From: Homalodisca vitripennis | Taxonomy: Eukaryota > Arthropoda > Insecta > Hemiptera > Cicadellidae | Assembly: GCF_021130785.1 (NCBI RefSeq) | Contig: NC_060211.1 | Coordinates: 127,756,001 to 127,820,000, forward strand | Direction of reading: 5' to 3' | DNA: 64,000 nucleotides | Part shown: piece after piece, positions 11,682 through 24,469 of the stretch | Position numbering within the stretch: the stretch's first letter is position 1 | Layout of the letters: every line of letters starts with the position of its first letter | The notes under the pieces: model-generated | Database searches by the model: none | Seen by the model: the letters and a program-made list of their open reading frames with translations, nothing else | Told to the model about the DNA's origin: nothing | Program-made: the position numbers and the translations under genes

Positions 11682-14196
11682 TTTAGTATTATATAATATT
11701 AAAAATATAGGCACTTATTTACGGGGTATATGCCGGAGAGAGAGGATTTTTGATAAAGCCGGAATGTGATCAAAATGTTGCCTTCAAGCTGGTAAGTTAG
11801 GTTTGGTAGTGAAGCCGATGTATTCACAGTATCACGTTATAGATAGCAAGTTGCTGGCAAAGCCAGTGACCATTGCATTGCAATTGATAAGATATAAGGA
11901 ATAAAGTCATTTTCTTAATTTAGTATAGGCAAGAAGGAACCGCCATTGTGAAGAAGGCGTTGTAAAGTAATTAGTTAATACATAATCATCAATGCATAAT
12001 CATCAATCGATCATTAATGCATAAGAGTATACAAAATAAAGATACAATCTATCAAATGTTAGGTACTTTTAAAAAATGTTACAAACAGTTAATTATCTGT
12101 AAATAAGCTGAAGTTTTCTGTTGCGTGTTAAACAATTTATAACAATAACAGCCTTGTAATTTATTATCAAATCACCAAGAGGTCACAAAAAATCATTATT
12201 GGCGGTGGAACTTGAGTATTTCCAATGCCAACATGAGGTAGCAAGAAAGTGTTTACTTGGCTTTTGCAGCTAATATATTCCCAATACTGCTCCAAGGTTG
12301 GCAAGTGATAAAGGTACTGAAGAAATATTGATTTTGTGGGTAGTAGAAAGAGTAACACACTGCCATTCTAGTAGTATGTTGTGGTGTGTGGCATAGGGAA
12401 TGAATGTGCCAGTTACGATTCATCGTTGATTTCTCATTTTGCTTGCAGCATCAATGTAAACAAGAGAGGATGGAATAGAATATGGACAAGATATGTGCAG
12501 AAATATGTTCTTGCGAGCAAGTCTGTGGCCACTTCTAATTTGCTAATCATCAGATTCACATTCAAATGGAAACATATATTAACTGAACAGTTTTACGAAG
12601 CTCTCAGTCCTTAGTGAAGTGCACCTTTGAATGGGTCTCTTTGTGGGGTGGAAATCAGTCTATTCTCGTAAGCCCAACATTGTCTGTACAGGGGCTACGA
12701 CCTATAACGTGTAAGTCGCTGTCAGTCAAATATCAATTGAAGTTATAGTTTATTGGTTTTCATGCTGTGAAGGTGAGCGAATACATGGATAAACGAGTTG
12801 CAGGAAGTATGCTGGAGTGCAGGTACGTATATGCTACTAGTTCTTTCGTAAAACAGTACACGATGCACATATAGAGATCCACTCTTTTGATCTAACTTTT
12901 TTTTCAAAAATCTAAAAGTCGTACAAAACTGACAGTTATCACGTTTTATTATCTTCAGCCAATTACTGACCATAGTCAAATTTCAGAGAGATTTATACCA
13001 TCCGAGACTGATTCAATAATCAGGTTGTTTTTTCAAATAGATCTCTTGCACATCTTTGACCTACAATTTAGCGCGATAATACAAGTTTTCTACGAATTTC
13101 AAATTGGTTGTAAATCATTGATAGAGATTTGAAGCTATTTTATTCCAGGGCAACGATAGTAAAATTTTAGGAACTGATATGGACGCCATTCGCTCGCCGT
13201 CCTCGGCTGTCAAAGACCAGATTTATTGCTTTGCTTTTTTATCTCTTTGGTCAACACGACTCCGAGAGGACAATGATTTAACAACAATGAATAAAGCAAC
13301 AGCTATTGCACAACTGGTTCTTACGGCGATAGATTTAAGAAAATGTGGTTGGTGGGTATACATGTGCAAAGGGAAAAAGGTCACATTATGCAGGCCATAC
13401 AACAAGATATGCGTGTTACTATTATCACTACAAATTTTAAAATAGCCATAAGTTATATTTGACATGCACAAGGATGAAGAGGATGTGTACCGCTCATGTA
13501 AAAAGGAGAAAAGATAGAATTGATAAAAAACAGGAAAGAGTCAATATAAATTTAGAAATGCGTACCTTACACAGCTAAATAAAAATGTTTAATACTTAAA
13601 AACGTATAGGTGGAAAACAGCAATAACAGTAATTTTAAATGTGGTATCCATTTTTATTGACCCAAAAACGAACGAAAACAAACCTGAAAACATTTTTGGC
13701 TAAATAAATCGGTATTATAAATACATATTAAATATGAAAAAGGTATATATATTTTGACATCACCTTAATAGAAATTTATAAAGAAGTGAAGGTGCTTTTT
13801 ACTAACCTAGAATTGGCTGTAAATAATTCATTGGAAATGAATTTATAATGAGTCACTGCATATCGTTTGAAGAAAGTTTTCAGTGGACTAGAGCTGTGAA
13901 AATATTCTTACATAAGATTAAAAAAAGATTCAAGATGTTAACTTACGCAAACATATCAATAATACACTTAAAATAAACTTACAATAAATAATTAGTGCGA
14001 CTAAAAGAGAGGCAGTTTCTGTTCCCGCGGTTCGCTTACGTATTGCCTAAAATTGTATTCATCAGAACCTAGTAATTGGTTGAGTGCTTTAAGCAAACAC
14101 GATATACCTGGTTAGATTGTATTTATTTAATGATCACGCGTTATGTGTGCTTAAGAGCCGGATGGATAGTGTGTTTGTATGTTTCTTGTTAAGTAG
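11682..14196. other. Unannotated stretch
   Basis: No gene recognised. Short frames at 12381-12614, 12743-12979 and 13179-13445 lack any motif and show no conservation-like bias. 14015-14060 has a brief 'cccgcggttcgcttacg' fragment of dispersed repeat A. Confidence 0.5.
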
Positions 14197-14657
14197 GATT
14201 TTTGGTACTTTCGTATTAACTGGAGGCTACTCTCAAAGTAGTACCAAAGTTAAAGTTAACCTTTACCAACGTTCACGTGATCTGTGCTTGAATTTAGGTT
14301 CTATCACGAGGGATGTTCTTTCTCTCGCTAGAAGTGGAGGGTGGCGCCGTTGGCGTCACCGAAGCTCGTACTAATGGCCAGGGGCATTTCCGATCGGTAC
14401 TTTCTCGACATCAGATTACGTGCCAGATCGTTTAACGCCTTCGGGCCCACCCCGCACTTCTGGCGAAAAAAAGTAAAACATCCCTCGAGATAATACCTAC
14501 ATTAAAGTCCAGATCACATGAGCGCTCTTAAATGTTAACTTGAACTTTTGAAATTTATAAGACGTACATAAATGTATTTACCTACTTGTAAATACCAAAT
14601 AAAAAATAGCAGGTAAGAAGAAAATGGCCTCCAGATAATACAAAAGTACCGAATATC
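14197..14657. mobile_element. Foldback/MITE element, copy 1
   Basis: Outer inverted repeats 'ggtactttcgtattaactgg' (14203) and the complement of 'cctccagataatacaaaagt' (near 14630-14650) define a 450-bp element. Inner arms also pair: 'gttaaagttaacc..atgtgatct..cgagggatgtt' on the left with its complement around 14480-14545. The centre is GC-richer and shares 'ccgaagctcgtactaatggc' and 'ggtactttctcgacatcag' with the copy at 45363-45900. No coding potential, so this is a non-autonomous palindromic element. Flanks show no clear target duplication in this copy. Confidence 0.75.
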
Positions 14658-17054
14658 TCCAAAAAAGTCGGATAAACTAAATAGCTTTTGGATGCGTATT
14701 TATTATATCATTTCCCATGATTGTACTGTATTACTAACAAAGGTCGTAAAATTACAAGAGGTTTACATTGTTCTTATAAGGCTAGAATCAAGATGGCCAT
14801 CAGTTGAGCCGGTTTTAAGTAGGAGATTGGGCCGTGGATGGCTTGTCACGCCGCGCCCTAGGGTTTCCTTTTATCAGTCTGCAGTCTTACAGATAACGGA
14901 GACAACAATTTTGAGATGCCCTCTTAAGAGAGTTAGACCCCCCCACTCACTTCTTATCTGCCAGATATCTCCAGGCACTAAATTCCTCCAGGCATCCCAA
15001 GGATCCTCGCTCCGCTGACAGAGTTCAAGTTATCTCTGGTTGTCACACATGTGTTTGTGTCAAGTATGAGGTTATTTCTTGAATATCGTTTGGTGTTGGG
15101 GTTATCTTTATATTGCTAATCACTCGAATAAGATGTTAAAGCGATGGGAATAGGCAAGAGCCAAAGATTTATACATAACATAGTACTTTTGAACTCTTAT
15201 ATAAGAAATACTCGGAAAATGCAGACGATAACTTCTCTATTCATGCCGTAACTGTGATGATGGAACTTTCAGATAATTGTTTAGCCAACCGTCACATTCC
15301 AGCAGATTTACCGGTACTTCAGAGATGTAATTTTCCTTCCTCTAGAGATCCGGTTACATTTCGGCTGCTCCAGGGACTGGAATTGTTAGGCAGTAGAATA
15401 CAGTTCCAGCTTCCACTGTAACCCTCTTGGCTCATGTTAATTCGCTGACAATCTGTTGGTTAATAGGACTTTTTTCATTGCTAAAACGCAGCATCCTGTC
15501 AGTCAGCTATTATCCTGTCAGACGGGTTGTGACCTTGTTTTGGATTGTGAATGTGTTTGTGGACATGTTCCCCAGAAGCTTAGGGAATAAATATGTGAAT
15601 TAATTATTTTTTTCATGTTTGTCTGATTGAAGCATGATCTTCGTATACCTTTGGATATGATTGAGAGGTCCGCGTACAGCACCCTTTTCTGTTGACCGGC
15701 AAAATTAAATACACAGAATTACCTACTGCTTTCACGTTCATTAACTCTAAAATTACACTTTCATCTGCACCTAGACTGCTATCTGGTGGTAACTGCTGTC
15801 ATAGCTCTTTTTTCAAACTCATTTTATAACTTGGTGGTCTCAATAACATTCTTTTGTTTGTGGGACTATTCGTATATTTAAATCTAATTCTGTTCGGATT
15901 CTCAATTTTTAATATACCAGCATCATGTAAGTGAAAAGTGGCCATTTCCAAAGAACTCAGTTCAGGGATTTCGGAAGTGTAAAGCAATCGATTAGTGCAG
16001 AAGTTACTTTGACGATGGCTGTGAGGAAAATATCATGGACATTTCTAAGGATGCAACTTGTAATATTGTGATCGACATCGCACTAGTTTTACGTTACATA
16101 ATTAAACGTCACAAAGTAACAGCATGTTTAATTTGCTGATGAGTTGGAGATTTATGCAGACGATACTGGAGAAGGTATCGTCATGAATTCCTTTGGCTCA
16201 AAACGCAACAGTCTGTTGTATGTATCAGCGTTCTCGCCGACATTCCTTTTCTCTCCTACTACCTTTTTTCGCTTTTATCGGTGTTAATTGTTATTGACAG
16301 CTCCAAGATTTCTTCAGTTAAAATTTAACATACACATCACTGTTTGTGTTACAAACAAAAACCTGGAGATTTCAAAAGTTTGTAATAACCTACTTGAGAA
16401 CTACCGCAGTACCCGTAATATAACAATACTACTGTAGATGATTATGCATGTTTGTTAGGCGATAAACCAAAAACTCTCATTATCGAATACCACACAACTC
16501 CCACACACAAAAACAGTATTTGTTCAACGTTCTCACCGACTAGCCTCCTACGCCTCATATGTCAACACACACATCCTTTCTGGTGTGCCGATGGACGGGC
16601 GTGTCCCGGAAGTCCCATCTCTAGTTCATCATTGTTTTTGCTATCAGGTAACAAGACAATTTCATACGTAATGGAGATGTATTATCCATTTCATTACAGT
16701 CCTGTTAATTGGGAGCCTTTCTCAGCAGAAACATATCCTAACTTGTATTACAGTGGGTTTAATACGTGTTGCTTAAGCTTTTATAAGGATATATTACCCA
16801 TGAATATGGCATACATGTACATATATATGTAATATGGATTAGAATACACTAGAATATGCAGGGCTAATAAAAAGTATACTCAATATTAACATTTTAATGG
16901 TCGCACCAAGAATAACGACTCAGTATAGGTACCTCGGTGGGGTACAAAACTGCAATTTTCGATTAGCATCACAACAGTGTCTCTTCCCTGATTGTAGGAC
17001 TGTAGGTCCACGCCTACTTTTTTGACGAGGGTGGCTGACGTCACTTTTCTGCAG
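14658..17054. other. Unannotated stretch
   Basis: No supportable gene. The 108-codon frame (14692-15018) and 126-codon frame (16452-16832) have no recognisable domain and no splice context I would trust. GC rises modestly between 14800 and 15000 without other signals. Confidence 0.45.
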
Positions 17055-17103
17055 AGTAGGACAGTTAGTCCACGGGTGTCGGCGTGGACTAAACTGTCCT
17101 ACT
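17055..17103. repeat. Near-perfect 49-nt hairpin
   Basis: Left arm AGTAGGACAGTTAGTCCACG (17055-17074), 8-nt loop, and a right arm (17083-17103) that is its complement with one extra base. A related half-site, 'gtaggactgtaggtccacgc', lies just upstream at 16994-17014, so the motif occurs three times in about 110 bp. It stands out from its AT-rich surroundings. Function unknown. Confidence 0.85.
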
Positions 17104-19039
17104 TTTCAAAACTGACCTGGCCGTGAAATAACTTTTCTACCTGCGCTTAATCTTCATTCTGTGGAAGAATGTGAGTGATACTTCCACTACACACGCACAG
17201 CGTACTGCTTAGGCAGTAAATATAACAGCTTACTCAAACCAAAACTCAAGGTATCACTTATGAAGTGGGTTGCTAATTGGGATTAAATTTGAACAAATTC
17301 CATACATCACTATCTGAGTAATTCGGCAATATCCTAATGAATGATAAACATCTACAGTCAGTTTTGTTATAATTATACCTTATCTTGGTCCATCATTAGT
17401 GTAATACGGTATATGCGAGTAGACACGTCACTTATAGTAGGCAAAACGTTAATTGAAATGTATATTTGATTGTTTTATTATTACTGTTATTAATTAAAAC
17501 TATACTTTAGATCATATTTATTATATTACATTTATAATTGTATCAAATTACTTTAAATATATAACTATAGATAGGCAAAATATTAAATAGTGGCTCTTGG
17601 CCTATAAACCAAAATTTCTCTCTTGTATTCAGAGACATATTAGCTTACACAAAAGAGTGCGAGTATATATGAGTACTAAACATGTATCAGGAGATAAGAC
17701 ATTATTAAAAATTAATCTTTTAAAATAGGTATAACTCAATTACGGAAATTTGTTGATTATTTGTACTAACAACGAACTTTATGTTTATTAAAAAACAACT
17801 TGCAGTATGGACAATTTTACAAAAGGTTATGAAAACTAATTATGATCTCATATTAAACAATTCTTATTTTTGAATTACCAATACATGATTAATTACAATT
17901 TACAAATAAATGCTGAATTGGATAGTAACGCTAGATTAACCTAAAATGTAAGTTAACTTTCGACTTACAATTTGAATATAATTCTAGAAGAAAAATTACT
18001 TTACCGACGGATACTCTTATTGAAGAAATCAATAACTTATACAAATTTAATAAGTGTAATAAGTGGGACCCAAAGTCCAGATAGGTGACAAATTAAAACA
18101 ACGTATATTACTCATAAATGTATTTATATCCATAGTACAATTTTAAAAGGAAGAACGATTAACAATAAAATAATATTTTTCAACAGATATGAACATGAAA
18201 TTTATTGCATCTTTGTGTGTTTTATTATTGTTTAGCGCTAGAGATTTATATGTTAGTCTTAAAATAAATATTATTATCTCTATTTTAAGTTAAACTGTAC
18301 ATTTACAAAGTTAGAAATCTAGCTGATAAAAAAAACACCTGTATACCTATTTTATGTAACATGTTTCTGCTCAGTGAATTGCTATGTTATTTGGTATTCA
18401 CGGTTTGCTAGGAAAAGTTTTAATCCTGTCATAATATTAAGTGCTAAACCACAAACATTTATGACAATCCAAGTATTATCTTACAAAACTGACATCATAT
18501 TTTAGCAAATTTTGGATTTAAACAATTCATTACATTTAATGTGAGGACAGTATTTAAAGGCATTGGACCTATTTATATTTTAGTTAATGATACATAGGTG
18601 AGATGACATGCCCCTTACATATTACATGGGAAATGTTATGTTGGACATTAGATCCACTTAAAGTAAATTAATTTCTAAAGAAGGAAGTCCTTTTAAGCAC
18701 TGACGCACAAAATAAACGTACTTGCACCGGACACAAGAGATTTTTAAGTTCCATTCAAAACTTGCAGTTGCTATTCATGGCTATATACCGCTACGACATA
18801 ATTTTTAAGTTCGATCAAATCCCGGAAACACAGTATATAATATTTTTGAGTTACTAGCAAGTTACCAGCGACTTCGGCCACAATAAACTATTTAATAGCT
18901 TCTTAAACCCTTTTAGTTTTATTCCTCTTTAAAATAAATCAAACCGGTAAAAATTTGGAACATCTTAGTTAATAAAAAATACTAATGATGTAAAAGTGTT
19001 GAAAGGTCACGATTACAAATAATTCATGTTAAAAAACTA
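17104..19039. other. AT-rich unannotated stretch
   Basis: Strongly AT-rich, many stops in all frames, no structured features. A short repeat A-like fragment ('gcaagttaccagcgacttcg') sits at about 18856. Confidence 0.5.
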
Positions 19040-19330
19040 GTAGGTTCCCCGCGGTTTCATACGCAATTTAGATGGCTGTCGTATGAGCACTTCTGGTTCG
19101 CATAATTTATATTTCCGACACCAACGTTGAGATTTCTTTGTTCCTACGATCCAGGAAATATGTCTAAAAGTGTATACTTATAGCGATTGTAATTTATTCC
19201 TGGCTTAATATATTTTGTGCCTTAGTTGGCTTTGTTACTTTGTTTGCTCGATCAAGTTTGCGTTTTAGAACAGTCTTTAAATTTATAGTAAAATTTATAT
19301 AGTAAATGCTTCTTTGATATCAGCTTTACA
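19040..19330 (+). repeat. Dispersed repeat A copy
   Basis: Starts 'gttccccgcggtttcatacg' and shares 'gtatgagcacttctggttc' and 'aaaagtgtat..ttatagc..attgta' with the copy near 52460. The later 'ttttgtgcc..ttggctttgtt' matches the 4705 copy. Diverged and non-coding. Confidence 0.55.
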
Positions 19331-20197
19331 GTACTCACCAAACACTACACAACGTTTTAAAGATCTTTATGAAAGAAAATTAACATTAAAAGTTAGAGGT
19401 CATCTCAAGTCAGAAAAAAATGGTGGCTAAGACAAATTTAAATTTTTTAACTTAAAGCGAATGTTAGTACGTGTTTTAACACATGAAAGCTCAATAAACA
19501 AAAATAACAAAAGTAGTTTTATAGTTTTTAATGGAATTTAAACCATGAAGTTTATGGTGTTGTTTATAGGCAAACTGCTGAAATTCCATTTCCAGCCCTA
19601 AACCTTTCAACCTCTTTAAATCCGCTACCACCCAACAATGACTTGGACATCTTTTTTAAAAAGTTCCATATCATATGCGATAAGTTAGTCGTATAAAATC
19701 CTCTAATCCACCTTAAGAACGCTGGTTTAAAGGTTACGTAACCAATCTCCTAAGTATAATTTGAAAAAAAAACACATTTATTACAAAGGCTATTTTGAAA
19801 AATGTTTATGAGCTATTAGACATATTCTTTTAGTCAATTTCACTATACTAAACCCAGACATAACTTATGGAAAAGAAGAAACCAAAAGTCAACCCTTCGA
19901 ATAAAAGAAATAGTGAAGGGGCGTCTAAAAATAAACAACAGCTGACTCAAAGATGTGAATATTGTCGGTCACCCAAGAGGCAACAGCTGGTCCCTGATAA
20001 GAGTTATCACATCCGATGGGAGAGACAGGTTCCGGAGCCAACATGTGCGCAGAGTTGACCCTACCGTCAACTGCCTCCGTTTAAAATTAAAATCCATTCA
20101 AACGGGATCACGAACTATTCATTTAATCAAGCCGCAGAACGGAACTCCAAAAATAGCGACGTTGTGTCTCAGATTTACTTGGCAGGAGTAATGCCTA
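19331..20197. other. Unannotated stretch
   Basis: Nothing recognised. Two overlapping small frames (19867-20058, 19955-20191) are in slightly GC-richer DNA but match no family I know. Confidence 0.45.
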
Positions 20198-20317
20198 TCT
20201 TCTAAGGTTTTCCGTTTACACCGCGACACGAAATTGCTAACAATTTTCAATCTTGACATATTTCGGCTTTACTGTGGAGAGTATTCTTCATTCATAACAT
20301 GTGTTTCTCAAACCAAA

Positions 20318-20371
<54 letters not shown>

Positions 20372-20459
20372 TAAAATGGGCTTCTACAGCTAGGCCAAAC
20401 TGGCTCAATATTGTGTTAGTAAAATTTTGACGAGGCGTAAACCGGAAAACTTAGAAGAA
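20198..20459. mobile_element. Short inverted-repeat element containing an A50 tract
   Basis: Arms 'tcttctaaggttttccgttt' (20198) and the complement of 'aaaccggaaaacttagaaga' (to about 20459) form roughly 28-bp imperfect inverted repeats around a 260-bp element. The interior includes the poly(A) run and a 'cttgacatatttcggc' stretch also related to 9350. It may be a MITE, or a retroelement end trapped between chance repeats. Confidence 0.4.
20320..20369. repeat. A50 homopolymer
   Basis: Fifty uninterrupted A residues. Length in an assembly may be inexact. It may be the tail of a plus-strand retroposed sequence ending at 20319. Confidence 0.9.
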
Positions 20460-22639
20460 AATTGTATCCTGTCTTTAAGTCATTTTGGTTAATGTTGTCA
20501 TTATTTATCTTGAACAATATTTTTCAACATCCATTTTAAAGCAACGTAAAGGTAGACACATATCTCCTCTACGAAATATTTTACATTATCTTATACGTGA
20601 TAAGGCGATTGTACTTTATTGTATGATCAAAATTGTACATTTTTTGAAACTTTGACATAAAAAAAACATTAGTTTTTTTTCTTTGTGGCTACAAGCAAAA
20701 GCTTGTAAGTGAACTGGGTGTCAAGATTTCAGCTACCGTACTCAGTTTAAAGAAATCTGTAATAACTCATATTTTATCATGCAGAAAAGCAGCAATCTTT
20801 TCATTTATACGTTAATAATTTCGACATAGTGCTGTTCTTAAATACTGATTTTTTGCACAAAAAATCAATACGTAAAGATTAATACTATAAACATACAGAT
20901 ATTACATCGATTAGTGTTTTCTGTAGCGCTAATCAATCGCTATAAAATGCTAAATGCACTCTACTCGGGACTCGACTGAGCGTTCTATAAATAGTATAAA
21001 ATTGTACTCAGCGTTTACTTTGATAACCAACAACTTGATAATCCATCCACACTCCTTTGTTTGGAATTTGCTTATGACGATGGGATTTTTCCGGACATTA
21101 TTGCTATCGTCCAGTGATACAAAACAATCAGTACTACTGATATAAATTTTGTTTTGTATCACTGAACAATGGAAAATATCAGTAAAATCTCGTTTCCTTC
21201 ATTATTCACACTGGTTTGTAACATGTAAATTTGAATGTAAAAAAAAACAAGCATTATAAGTAATAAAAACAATAGGAAGCATTGTGACCTTACTGTGTAG
21301 TAAAAATGGAAGACTGCAGTGGCTGTCAAAGATACTATTCACGACTACAAAACTGAAGTGTGAATCTAAGTTAGACACTGTAATAAGGATCACATACAGT
21401 ACTTGGGATAAACCTTAAATTAAAATCATGAACATTATAAAATATGGTGATGCACTCTACAAGAGTTATTTTACATTATTTTTACGCAAACAACATTCCT
21501 TTACTACAACTACATTATTATATAACGTTGTGAAATACATTAAGGATTCACTTGGTAAGCAATAACAATAAAATTAACGATAGGCTGAGTTGTTATGAGG
21601 CACAATGAATATTACTGGGTCATTTGAATATTTAATATTTTCAATCAATAAAACAAGACAATAATTGAATTAAACACGTGTTGGCTGTAAATACGTATTT
21701 GTACTTATACAACAGGGAAAATGATTGGCAAAATTAATTATTCATGAACTATTGCAATATATCTTTTGCTAAATGTTTCAGTTACTACCCGTTTGAAAAG
21801 TGGTGAAAAGAAATAACCACTTTTAAATGCTTTTAAAGTTTCAAACCTGCCTTGGGTCCCGGGGTCTGGCTGTGAATCTGGAAAGATTTTGTAAACCGGT
21901 AAACATATCCCTCATGTCAGTTTCCTACTTCAGCTACGACCATAAACCGTTTGATTAAATGCATGTTTCCACCACCATGTGTCTAGACGTCACATACCCA
22001 GCCTATCTTATGAAACAACAGCTGGTTTTGTTGTATGTCCTGTTTACAGTTTACTTGACATACGTTAATGTGAGAGATTCAAGCCCCAGTTTGAACATAT
22101 GACAAAAACCTTAATATGGAAAACTGATGGTCTGCAAACCAGTGCACAGACAATCTTTAAAACAATGTCTGGATAATGAGTTTGCGGAACCTGTCTATAA
22201 AGTAGTAATCTTCACTATTCAGAAAATGATGCACGTTGTTTAACTAGATGTACGTGCTATGGAACTAATGTTACCGTGGATGATTAATGGGCAGTTTCGA
22301 ATGGATAGAGTTCCCAAAAACAACAACCGTGGTCGTTTTAGGGATCCATAGATTAAAAAAAACCATTGAAATTGGCATTCTTGGCACAAATGGTAAACCA
22401 ATATTATTATTTCGTATTCTTTGAGCCAAAGGTTAAACGTTTTTTTACTATACTGCGCTGAACGCCTTACGATGAAATCGCGGGATTTGGCATAAAATGG
22501 TTTGACAGTTTTTAGAGAACACTTAAATTATTACGAATTGTACTCCTTTTGGGCTAAGGAGTTCTAGTGCCACAAATGTTCTTTCACGTAAGAACAGCCG
22601 TTCAAGTGTTATGATGGTATGAGATTAATTAAAATTGAC
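20460..22639. other. Unannotated stretch
   Basis: AT-rich DNA with no supportable gene, apart from the hairpin at 21112-21164 listed separately. Overlapping short frames at 20950-21162 on both strands are chance. Confidence 0.5.
21112..21164. repeat. 15-bp perfect-stem hairpin
   Basis: Arms CAGTGATACAAAACA (21112-21126) and its exact complement (21150-21164) around a 23-nt loop that itself contains 'atcagtactactgat', a second small palindrome. Possibly the core of a tiny MITE. Confidence 0.75.
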
Positions 22640-23830
22640 TCAAGTTTCTAGAAGGTGGGCAATTCCTTACATACAACTGCTAGAGGCTAGGGCAAAGAAT
22701 TTGTTCAAGGGACAAGGAATTCCCAGAGATCGCGAGCTCTTAGAAACCAGGTATTTCCAAAGGCCAGGAGTTCCCATTAGCCGAAACCTTCTACATTCCG
22801 GCAGTTTATAAATATAAAGTGAAGTCTTTCAGGTCCGAAGCTACGAAGTCAGGAAAGTTCTAAAGGTGGTATCTCTTATACGCCAAACGTTTGTCGTATC
22901 TAGAGCTGCAAATAGGCCTGGACTTTCCAGAGGTCGAAAGTTCTATATACGGGATGCTTCCTGAGAACAGAAGCTCCGAGCCAAAAGGCTCCTATGTCTG
23001 GGGTGATCAGAGGCTGTGAGTGACATTTCTAGAGTTTCTAGAGGGTAGACGCTTTTAAGTGCTTCAAAATCTTCTAGATGCATCGGGTCACAAGTTCTAA
23101 TAAGTTCAATCACTTTATAAGTAAGTAGTTTAAAATTCGGTAACTCTAAAATGCCAGGAGCTTCTAAAGAATAAGGTTTCAAGAGACAAGTAGCTCTAAG
23201 AGGCTGTGGAATTTTAGAGACCGGAAGTACTCGTGGGTCAAATGGAGTTCGGAAGCGCCAAGAGAGCAAAACTTTCCAGAGATCACGAGCTTCTAAAGGT
23301 TGGAGATGATGCAGGCCTCTTAGAAGTTCCCTTAGACTAAAAGATTTTAGAGACCGAAGGCTCTCTAAGAAGCGAGAAGCTCTTAATGTTGACCAGCATT
23401 CTTCGGAAGTTTTTTTTAGGTAAAAGATTCAATAAACTAGTTGCTTCTAAAAGATGAGAGCTCTAAGATGCCTAAAACTTATAGAGGATAGAAGTTTCCA
23501 GTGGCCAGGAGCTCGCCAAAGCTGTAGTAGTTGAAAGTTGTCATATTCCAGAAGCTAGGGGTCGAAATTCCAAATGCCAGATATGCATATCCCTGGCCAG
23601 TTACCACAAAGGGAGAAATCAATAGCTGTCATAGAATCCTGACACAAGCCAGTTTAGAGGCTAGAGTAATGTAGAGCCTAGATGGATCAATAGCTGGGCT
23701 ATTATATTAGCTAATAGGTAGAACGAATTTTGCGGTTCTAAAAGTTATGTTGTTTCAGATACTGCTCGAAAACTAAGAGTTCTAGGATTCTTAAAAGGGT
23801 TAACGTTCTCGAAAATGGCATATCTTAGCC
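22640..23830. repeat. Highly degenerate tandem repeat, about 1.2 kb
   Basis: The stretch is built from endlessly varied forms of a 20-30 bp theme: 'ttcta(g/a)aggc', 'ccaggagttcc', 'gagctcttagaa', 'gaagtttccagtggccagga'. Spacing is irregular, so a single exact period is not visible, but the theme continues for over a kilobase and the DNA is locally less AT-rich and purine/pyrimidine patterned. The 108-codon minus-strand frame at 22943-23269 lies entirely inside it and is not a gene. It looks like an ancient decayed minisatellite. Confidence 0.65.
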
Positions 23831-24469
23831 AAAATGTTTAGGTTATACTGTCATATTTCTTTCATATTAAATCTGTCGTGGAAAAAATTGCATTATTGAA
23901 CATACGTACTTTTTACAGCATAATATTTACGTATAACTACTGTCATCTTGCAAGAATTTCTCCAGAACAAAAAAAAATATGATTTTACAAGACCAACAAA
24001 GTTTTTTCACAGTTACCTGTTACAATACCATTGAGACATTGTAATTTCTTAAAATAATGTACCTGCTCCCTTATTTGTTGCTTTAATGTCGCTTATTTAT
24101 TCAATTTTTTAGAATCAATATCCAAGTTAGTGAGGTTCTGGACATATTTGAAAGAAAATTCTTATATTGATTTCTACAGTAGACCCTAGAGGCTTGTCGC
24201 TTGGATTCAAATACACCTGGTTTACGCCTGGAAATATCTAAAAGAAGCAATGATTTTCTTTTATAAGCACAGCGCGACACACGCACAGACTTAATATTAT
24301 ATTTTTATTTATTCATGAAAGCCTAGATATTAATTAGTTGAACAACACTAAATTAATTCTTGATCTAGTGAACACGTTTTCGATTAATACCCTGAATTAT
24401 AACTATATGAGATGAAATATCACGTCGAACATGAAGTTATAAGGAATCTTGAAGTTGCCTACGGACCCA
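23831..24469. other. Unannotated stretch
   Basis: AT-rich, no gene seen. A 61-codon minus frame near 24101-24286 has no motif. Confidence 0.5.

Noticed and set aside
14117..14374. 85-codon plus-strand frame
   Set aside because: Lies across the foldback element boundary and its GC-richer core.
16452..16832. 126-codon plus-strand frame
   Set aside because: No motif, ends in low-complexity Met/Tyr, no supporting splice signals.
22943..23269. 108-codon minus-strand frame
   Set aside because: Lies wholly within the degenerate satellite.
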